From CAWKGC01 sp963849005 (GTDB lineage: Bacteria > Pseudomonadota > Gammaproteobacteria > Burkholderiales > Usitatibacteraceae), in NCBI GenBank assembly GCA_963849005.1, contig CAWKGC010000023.1, positions 62,001 through 126,000 on the forward strand: a DNA stretch of 64,000 nt, given 5' to 3'. This document shows positions 57,493 through 64,000 of this stretch, piece by piece (position 1 is the first letter of the stretch; each line of letters starts with the position of its first letter). A model generated the notes under the pieces. The model did no database searches. It was given only the letters and a program-made list of their open reading frames with translations, and was not told the DNA's origin. The position numbers were made by a program, and so were the translations under genes.

Positions 57493-59000
57493 ATGTTCGA
57501 GTCCGCCGAGCTCGGCCACAAGCATCGACAAGGAGCGACTACAAGCGCGAGGAGCCGAAGCTGCGCGAGGCGCTGCTCGACGCGCAGTACGACCTGCTGG
57601 CAAGCGGCCAAGTTCCCGGTGATCATCCTCATCGGCGGCGTCGACGGCGCCGGCAAGGGCGAGACGGTCAACCTGCTCAACGAGTGGATGGACCCGCGCC
57701 ACATCCAGACCCACGCGTTCGGCGAGCCGACCGACGAGGAGCGCGAGCGCCCGCCGCATGTGGCGCTTCTGGCGGGCGCTGCCGCCCAAGGGCAAGATCG
57801 GCATCTTCTTCGGCTCCTGGTACACCGACCCGATCGTCGAGCGCGTGCATCGGGCGACGCTCAAGCGCGCCGAGCTCGAGCAGCAGCATCGAGCAGATCC
57901 GCCGCTTCGAGCGGATGCTCGCGACGAGGGCGCGCTGCTCCTGAAGTTCTGGTTCCACCTGTCGAAGACGCGCAGAAGAAGCGCCTCAAGGAGCTCGAGC
58001 GCGCGACAAGCAGACCGCCTGGCGCGTGACCGAGCCCGACTGGGAGCACTTCAAGCTCTACGACCGCTTCCGCGAGGTCTGCGAGCGACGCGCTGCGCGA
58101 GACCAGCACCGGCGAGGCGCCGTGGATCGTCGTCGAGGGCACGGACCCGCACTACCGGACGCTCACCGTCGGGCAAGCTGCTGCTCGACGCGCTGCGCCA
58201 GCGGCTCGACGAGCCAGCGCCCAAGCGATCGCGCCGTCAGGCGCCCGCGCCGCCAGCCGCGCCGATCGACCGACGCGAACGTGCTCAACACGCCTCGACT
58301 ACTCGACGCAGAAGCTCCCGACGAAGGCGCTACGAGAACGAGCATGCGAGAAGCTGCAGGGGCGCCTGAACCTGCTCACGCGCTCGCGAAGATGCTGCAA
58401 GAGCATCTCGGTGATCGTGGTGTTCGAGGGCACGGACGCCGCCGGCAAGGGCGGCGCCATCCGGCGCGTCACGCAGCGCGCTCGACGCGCGCCAGTACCA
58501 CGTCATCCCGGTCGCCGCGCCGACCGAGGAGGAGCGCGCGCAGCCCTACCTGTGGCGCTTCTGGCGGCACATGCCGCGGCACGGGCAGCGTCGCGATCTT
58601 CGACCGCTCCTGGTACGGCCGCGTGCTGGTCGAGCGCGTCGAGGGCTTCTGCTCGCGAGGCCGACTGGATGCGCGCCTACGCCGAGATCAACGACTTCGA
58701 GGAGCAGCTCGCCGACGCCGGCGCGATCGTGGTCAAGTTCTGGCTGCCATCACCAAGGAGGAGCAGCTGCGGCGCTTCAAGGAGCGCGAGGAGACGCCGC
58801 TTCAAGCACTTCAAGATCACCGACGAGGACTGGCGCAACCGCAAGAAGTGGGACGCCTACGAGCGCGCGGTCTGCGACATGATCGACCGCACCAGCACCG
58901 AGCTCGCGCCGTGGACGCTGGTCGAGGCCAACGACAAGCTACTACGCCCGCGATCAAGGTGCTGAGCACGCTCTGCGAGCGCATCGAGGAGAGGCTTTGA
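57493..59000 (+). CDS. pap: Polyphosphate:AMP phosphotransferase, two PPK2 domains (about twenty frameshifts)
   Basis: Makes ADP from AMP and polyphosphate. Translated piecewise: MFESAELGHK, then PVIILIGGVDGAGKGETVN (first Walker A), MDPRHIQTHAF, GSWYTDPIVERV, KFWFHLSK, TEPDWEHFKLYDRF; second domain VVFEGTDAAGKGGAIRR, WRFWRHMPRHG, FDRSWYGRVLVERVEGF, DEDWRNRKKWDAYE. Both PPK2 units are complete in content, but the frame changes about every 70 bases, mostly by one extra C or G. AAAGGAG ribosome site precedes the ATG. Either badly resolved sequence or a decaying gene; codon-level conservation favours the former. Confidence 0.85.
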
Positions 59001-59037
59001 GCGCAGCCGCAAACACCTCGCGGGGAAGGGCGCCGGC

Positions 59038-60548
59038 GTGAGCTTTGCCGCGTTCCGCATGGAAGTGGGCTACGCGGCGCTGGCCGGGCTGCTGCTCGGC
59101 CTCCTGCTGCTCGCGCTCCTGCCGCCCGACCGCCGCGCGGTGCGGCGCGCGCTCGTTTTCCTCGCGCTGTGCGCGCTGGCCGAGAGCGTGGCGAGCGCCT
59201 TCACCGGCATGGGCGCGCAATCGGTGGCGCACCTCGTGGCCGACCTTGCCGTGATCGGCATCGGCGTCGTGCTGGTGCGGCTTTCGTTCCTGTCTTCTTC
59301 CGCGTCATCCTCAAGGCGCTCAAGATGGAGACCGCGCGCATCGTCGAGGACGTGGCGTTCGCGCTTGCGATCGTCGCCTGGGGCCTGGTCTGGCTGCGCC
59401 TCGCGGGCGTGGACCTCTCCAGCCTGATCGCGACGTCGGCAGTGATCACCGGCGTGATCGCGTTCTCCATGCAGGAGACTCTCGGCAACATCCTCGGCGG
59501 GCTGGTGCTGCAGTTCGACCGCTCGATCCGGCTCGGCGACTGGATCCGATTCGACGACGTGAGCGGCCGCGTGGTGGAGATCCGCTGGCGCTACACGGCA
59601 GTGGAAACACGCAACCGCGAGACGGTGTTCCTGCCCAACGGTGCGCTCACCAAGCAGAAGTTCGCGGTGCTGGGCTCGCGCAACGACCCGGCGCGCCTGG
59701 TGCGGCGCTGGGTATTCCTCAATGTCGGGAATTCCGCCACGCCCGCGCGTGTCTGCGCGACGCTCGAGCGCGCCATCCGCGAGGCCGAGATCGCCTGCGT
59801 GGCCAAGGAGCCCGCGCCGACCTGCGTGCTCATGGATTTCGTCGATCGCGGCGGGCGCTACGCGATCCGCTACTGGCTCACCGACCCCGCCGTCGACGAC
59901 CCGACCGATTCGCTGGTGCGCGAGCATGCGCTTGCGGCGCTGACGCGCGCCGGGATGCAGCTGGCCGCGCCCTATGCCGAGCACCTGGTCACGAAGGAGA
60001 ACGAATCGCTGCGGACCTCGCGCCATGCGGAGGAGATCCGCCGCCGGCTGGACGCGCTCGCCAAGGTCGAGATCTTCGCCGGGCTCACGCCCGAGGAGCT
60101 GCGCATCGTCGCCGACCACCTCGATTACGCGCCCTTCCTGCAGGGTGACACCATCACGCGGCAAGGCGCGGTCGCCCACTGGCTCTACCTCATCGTCAGC
60201 GGCGAGGCCGATGTCTGGATCGAGGTGCCGGGATCGGACCGCGTGCACCTGAGCACCCTGGCGGCCGGAAGCGTGTTCGGCGAAATGGGCATGATGACGG
60301 GCGAGGCGCGGCGGGCGACCGTCACGGCGCGCGGCGACGTCGAGTGCTACCGGCTCGACAAGGTCGGCTTCCAGGGCGTCCTGCAGTCGCGGCCCGACAT
60401 CGCCAACCAGATCTCAGGCGTGCTGGTCGAGCGCAATGCCGGGCTCGAGTCCCTGCGCGAGAAGACACGCGCCGGCGCGCGCGCGCCGGCCGCGCATGGC
60501 GACATCCTGCTGCGAATCCGGGAATTCTTCGGGCTCGGAAGCACCTGA
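59038..60548 (+). CDS. Cyclic-nucleotide-gated MscS-type channel (bCNG), frameshift near 5' end
   Basis: About 503 residues. N-terminal helices (LAGLLLGLLLLALL), then the MscS pore and beta domain (VITGVIAFSMQETLGNILGGL, GDWIRFDDVSGRVVEIRWRYT), then a C-terminal cNMP-binding domain from about residue 345 with cassette VFGEMGMMTGEARRAT (Glu and Arg present). Such fusions are the bacterial cyclic-nucleotide-gated group. The frame shifts near 59290 (loss of one base). GTG 59038 has AAGGG upstream. Confidence 0.92.
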
Positions 60549-60557
60549 GGCACGCGT

Positions 60558-61323
60558 TCATGCCCCGGCGAGGTTGGGCACCGCGATGAAACGGTCTCCC
60601 AGTCGCTTGATGCAGATGGCCTGGTCGAACACTGCCATGATCGCCGCGTGCACCGTCGTGTCGTCATGCGCGCCTTCGGCGAACACCGGCCCGCGCGCAT
60701 CACCACGATGCGGTCGGCCTGGAGCGCCAGGGGCAGGTCGTGCAGCACGCTGGCCACGGTGTGATCGCGCGACAGCCGCTGCAGCAATCGCACCAGCGCC
60801 ACCTGATGCGGCGGGTCGAGGTGCGTGGTCGGTTCATCGAGCAACAGCACCGGCGCCTCCACCGCAAGCGCGCGCGCCAGCAATGCGCGCTGCCGCTCGC
60901 CGCCGGAAAGCTCCGGCAACCTGCGGTGCTGCCAGTCGCCGCATTCGCACGCTGCAATCGCGCGGTCGACTGCGGCCTCGTCCTCCGTGCCGGGCACCGC
61001 GAACAGGCCCAGGTGCGGCAGGCGCCCCAGCCGCACGACGTCGCGCACCGTGAGGTCGCCGCTGGCTTCGCCTTTCTGGTCCAGCCCGAGACCCGCTGGC
61101 CGCGCTCGCGCGCCGGCCATTGCCCGACCGCCCGTTCGCCCAGCATCACCGTCCCGGCTGCAGGGGCAAGCAATCCCGCCATGGTGCGAAGCAGGGTGGA
61201 CTTGCCGGCGCCGTTCGGGCCGACGACCGCGGTCCAGCCGGGCAAAAGCGATAGCGAAACGCCGCGCAGCACCGGCGCGCCGCCGAGTGCGACGTGCAGG
61301 TTCTCCGTGCGCAGCGTCGTCAT
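60558..61323 (-). CDS. btuD: Vitamin B12 ABC transporter ATPase BtuD (two frameshifts)
   Basis: Seen: Walker A VVGPNGAGKSTLLR, signature LSGGERQRALLARAL, Walker B VLLLDEPTTHLD and VLHDLPLAL, the FecE/BtuD type. One base appears missing near 61085 (before LDQKGEASGDL) and one near 60695 (before VFAEGAHDD). Repaired length 255 residues. ATG overlaps the btuC stop (ATGA). Substrate assigned from the cobalamin riboswitch upstream of the operon. Confidence 0.9.
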
Positions 61324-62333
61324 CGCCAGCTCCGGCGATGCAGGAGCCACAGGAGATAGCTTCCGCCCAGCACCGCGGTGACCACGCCCACCGGCAACTC
61401 CTGCGGCGCGACCAGCGTGCGTGCCATGACGTCGGCGGCGAGCAGGAGCACGCCCCCCGCGGCAGCGCTCGCCACCAGCGTGAAGCCGTGCGGCGCGGGA
61501 GCGAAGCGGCGCACGAGGTGCGGTGACACCAGGCCGACAAACGCCACCAGTCCCGCCTGCGACACTGCCAGGCCGGTGGCCATCGCCATCACCAGCACCA
61601 GCAGGCGGCGCCATTTCGCGAGCGCGATGCCGAGGCTCATCGCGGTTTCCTCGCCGAGCGTGAGGGCGTCGAGCGTGCGCGAGAGCCGCCAGGCAGGCGG
61701 CAGCGTCAGCGCCAGCCCGATGGCGAGGATCAGCGTGCTCTCCCACCCGAGGAAGCCGGTGGTGCCGAGCATGAACACCTGCTTGCCGCGCAGCGCCTCG
61801 GGCGCCGCGGCGGTGAGGAGGTCGGCGACGGCGGTCATCACCACGCCGACGACGACGCCGGAGAGCAGCAAGCGCGTCGTTTGCTGCGCGCCGCGCGCGA
61901 GCATGAGCGTCAGCATCACGCCCACCAGCGCGCCGATGAACGCCGCACCCACGAGGCCGAAGCGCGCGATCCCGTCGGCGGTGGCGAGGCTGATGGCGTG
62001 ACCGGCGAGAGCGCTTGCGGCAAGCACCATCACCACGCCGAGCGAAGCGCCTGCCGCCGAGCCGAGCAGGTAGGGATCGGCGAGCGGATTGCGAAAGAGT
62101 CCCTGCGCGATGGCGCCGGCAAGCCCGAGCAGGGCGCCGGTGAGCCAGGCACCAAGCGTACGCGGCGCGCGGATCTGCCCGACGATCATGTTCGCGTCGG
62201 CACCGAAGAGCGCTGCGGGTGACCAGCCTTCGCTTCCCGCAAGCAGTCCGGCAATGACCAGCAATGTGCTTGCGGCGGCGAGGCCGAGCGCGAGGTGGCG
62301 GCGATCCGTGCTTGCGCCGGCGATGGCCGTCAC
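61320..62333 (-). CDS. btuC: Vitamin B12 ABC transporter permease BtuC
   Basis: 337 residues, FecCD/BtuC family with about ten helices. Seen: IRAPRTLGAWLTGALLGLAGA, FRNPLADPYLLGSAAGASLG, GLVAFVGLVSPHLVRR (coupling region) and ELPVGVVTAVLGGSYLLWLL. GTG at 62333 overlaps the btuF stop (GTGA); an ATG eight codons upstream also exists. Complete and in frame. Confidence 0.93.
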   Translation of the reverse strand: MTAIAGASTDRRHLALGLAAASTLLVIAGLLAGSEGWSPAALFGADANMIVGQIRAPRTLGAWLTGALLGLAGAIAQGLFRNPLADPYLLGSAAGASLGVVMVLAASALAGHAISLATADGIARFGLVGAAFIGALVGVMLTLMLARGAQQTTRLLLSGVVVGVVMTAVADLLTAAAPEALRGKQVFMLGTTGFLGWESTLILAIGLALTLPPAWRLSRTLDALTLGEETAMSLGIALAKWRRLLVLVMAMATGLAVSQAGLVAFVGLVSPHLVRRFAPAPHGFTLVASAAAGGVLLLAADVMARTLVAPQELPVGVVTAVLGGSYLLWLLHRRSWR

Positions 62334-63205
62334 GGCCTGCCCAGTCCGGCGAGGCATTCGGAAATATTCAGCGCGGCCTCGCCCATGCGCGGACCGGGCC
62401 GCACCAGCACTTCATAGCGATCGGGCGCGAAGGCGCAAGTGCGCTGTCCTTCAGCGCCTTGAGGCTCGCCCATCCGGGACGGCGCGGCATGTTGTCGATC
62501 TCCGCGCGACCGCCATGACGATGTCGGGATTCGCCCGCACCACGAATTCGGGGTTCAGGTTGGGGAATGGGCCCAGCTCCGCGGGAACGATGTTGCCCAT
62601 GGCAAGGCGCGTGAGGGTTTCGCCAATGAAGGATGTGGCTCCCGCGGCGTACGGCGCGCCAACTTCGAAGTAGACGCGCTGTCCGCGAACGCCGGCGGGC
62701 ACGCGCGCGGCGGCATCGGCAAGTTGGTTCTCGATTCGCGTCCACGCGAGCGGGCCGGCCTCGCGCTTGCCGGTCAACTCCGCAAGCAGGAGGAGCGAGC
62801 GGCGGACATCGGCGTGGCTCTCGGACTTGAGCACCATCACGCGAAAGCCGAGCGATTGCAGCCGCTCGATCACGCGTGCGCCGGGTGTGGCAGCACAAGG
62901 TCCGGCTTCAATTGCACGATGCGCTCGAGTTGTGCGTCGTCGAGTCCGCCGAGCTTGGGGAGCCTGCGGACGGCATCCGGCCAGTTTGAAAAGTCGTCGG
63001 TACCGACCAGGCTCGCACAGGCGCCGAGCGCGCACAGGCTTTCGGTGACCGATGGCAGGAGGCTCACGATGCGCTTCGGTGGCGCGTTCCAAACCAGCAC
63101 CTCTCCACGGTCATCGCGAACGGTGATCTCCGCCTGTGCCCTGCCGTTCAGGCAAGCGCAAACCAGCAGGACCAGCCCGAAGGCACGCGGTACCGGCAAA
63201 GCCAT
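62330..63205 (-). CDS. btuF: Vitamin B12 substrate-binding protein BtuF (three frameshifts)
   Basis: Periplasmic binding protein of the helical-backbone class. Signal peptide MALPVPRAFGLVLLVCACLN to RAQA, then RIVSLLPSVTESLCALGA and VGTDDFSNWP, LKPDLVL, ending GPRMGEAALNISECLAGL. Frame breaks near 62885, 62500 and 62440; repaired length about 290. ATG 63205 is taken; TTG 63214 has a better-spaced AGGA. First gene of the riboswitch-controlled operon. Confidence 0.88.
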
Positions 63206-63217
63206 CGTCGTCAAGGA

Positions 63218-63261
63218 AGTCCTGCAGGAACGATCGTGCCTTCCCGCTTCCCCGCAGGACT
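63218..63261 (-). promoter_or_regulatory. Hairpin able to mask the btuF ribosome binding site
   Basis: AGTCCTGC (RNA 5' side, 63254-63261) pairs perfectly with GCAGGACT (63218-63225), which contains the AGGA upstream of btuF. Located between the riboswitch core and the start codon, so it fits an expression platform acting on translation. Confidence 0.6.
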
Positions 63262-63279
63262 GGCACTCCACGGCGCGCA

Positions 63280-63460
63280 GCTCTCGCGGCACGCCCCCTG
63301 GTTGGCCGGTATCCGGGCTTGCGGAAATCGCGTTCGATGCGCGCGTCTTCCGCTTACCGTTGCGGGGGCAGCGCAGGTTGGGCGCGGCCGCGAACCCGGG
63401 CCTTGCCTTCCTGCTTCCCGTTTACCCCGTGCCGCCACGGGGGACGGCACAGGCACCAAA
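63280..63460 (-). ncRNA. Cobalamin riboswitch
   Basis: On the minus strand the leader reads GGTGCC at its start (63452-63457), then GGGGTAAACGGGAAGCAGG, then GCTGCCCCCGCAACGGTAAG, then the B12-box-like AAGCCCGGATACCGGCC at about 63304-63320. These are the conserved blocks of the B12-binding leader, in order and spacing. Controls btuFCD, lowering expression when cobalamin is plentiful. A GATAAT -10-like site lies just upstream (63470-63475). Confidence 0.9.
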
Positions 63461-63517
63461 CATCACGAGATTATCATGGCGAGGGCGCGCACCTCTCCGC
63501 GCAATCCCGGCCTTGCG

Positions 63518-64000
63518 CTAGTCCAGCGTGTAGACCGGAGCGCGACGCAGGTCCAGCGTGCAGGGGAATGCGGGGTTCGCGCCTCTCGCCGCACGTCCAT
63601 CGGGCCCGGCGTGTGGCCGTGATCCCAGAAGCGCGCAACGCGGCGCGCTTCGGCTTCATTGGCGTTGACCGGGAAGGTGTCGTAGTTGCGCCCGCCCGGA
63701 TGCGACACATGGTAGGTGCAGCCGCCGATGCGAGCGGCCGCTCCAGGTGTCGACGAGGTCGAACACCAGCGGCGCATGCACGCCGATGGTCGGATGCAGC
63801 GCCGAGGGCGGGCTTCCATGCGCGGTAGCGCACGCCGGCGACGAATTCGCCCGGCGTGCCGGTCGGCGTCAGCGGCAGCGCGCGGCCGTTGCAGGCGACG
63901 ACGTGGCGCGATTCGGTCGAGGCCGCGTCACCTTCACCTGCAGGCGCTCGACCGATGAATCGACGTAGCGCGCGGTCGCTGCCTGGATGACTTCCTCGCC
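63518..64000 (-). CDS. DUF2126/transglutaminase-like large protein, C-terminal part (5' end outside window, frameshifts)
   Basis: Only the last 160 or so residues are visible: HPTIGVHAPLVFDLVDTW, SIGGCTYHVSHPGGRNYD, NANEAEARRVARFWDHGHT and the C-terminus CTLDLR with TAG at 63518. This ending is characteristic of large DUF2126 proteins carrying an N-terminal transglutaminase domain, usually clustered with other transglutaminase-like and alpha-E genes. At least four frame changes (near 63600, 63735, 63805, 63930) suggest poor sequence at this edge. Function unknown. Confidence 0.75.

Noticed and set aside
57493..59000. pap as a true decaying pseudogene
   Set aside because: Not excluded, but substitutions have not eroded any motif and the indels share one sequence context, so error is the better explanation for now.

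Overview
The window is a GC-rich (roughly two-thirds G+C by eye), densely packed chromosomal segment from a Gram-negative bacterium, most likely a betaproteobacterium. The reasons are outer-membrane biogenesis genes (lolA, lolC, lolD, bamD), an arn lipid A operon with arnA split in two, a class I polyhydroxybutyrate locus with phasin and PhaR, a recJ-linked COG4255-type gene, and an RF2 gene with a programmed frameshift. No rRNA, tRNA, CRISPR array, integrase or intact insertion sequence was seen.

Layout. 1-7.45 kb (minus strand): one tightly coupled operon, trxB - Smr-domain gene - arnT - small SMR flippase - arnB - arnC - split arnA (formyltransferase, then decarboxylase, cut by the left edge), for 4-amino-4-deoxy-L-arabinose addition to lipid A. 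7.6-17.6 kb: Crp/Fnr regulator, ftsK, lolA, STAS protein, rarA, serS, histidine phosphatase, mltF, ispD, ispF; the order trxB-regulator-ftsK-lolA-rarA-serS resembles E. coli, with a Crp-type gene where lrp sits. 17.7-25.2 kb: Ser/Thr kinase with a C-terminal cyclic-nucleotide domain, selU, tesA-type esterase, ybbA-ybbP exporter, a small repeat island and an EamA transporter. 25.2-32.3 kb: divergent ppx and ppk, bamD back-to-back with rluD, pgeF and a ZIP metal transporter. 32.4-37.7 kb: phaC-phaB, a second phaB, phasin and phaR. 37.7-48.3 kb: rimO, envelope proteins, lysS, an M20 peptidase, prfB, a DUF4010 membrane protein and recJ. 48.4-55 kb: lolCD, a degenerate J-domain membrane protein, a 3-methyladenine glycosylase, a type IV pilin and comEC. 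55.1-60.5 kb: a c-heme sensor plus Ser/Thr kinase pair, polyphosphate:AMP phosphotransferase and a cyclic-nucleotide-gated MscS channel. 60.6-63.5 kb: btuFCD under a cobalamin riboswitch; then the 3' end of a DUF2126 gene.

Themes. Polyphosphate (ppk, ppx, pap) and PHB storage genes are both present. Cyclic-nucleotide-binding domains appear in three unrelated proteins (Crp-type regulator, kinase, channel), and two Ser/Thr kinases are present; no cyclase is visible. The most unusual unit is the heme sensor-kinase pair at 55.1-57.4 kb with the neighbouring channel.

Sequence quality. Many genes, including essential ones (lysS, lolA), carry single-base frameshifts, repairable by one base each. 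Density rises to about twenty in pap and stays high to the right edge, so I treat these as consensus errors, except the genuine programmed frameshift in prfB. Coordinates of such genes span the repaired reading frame.
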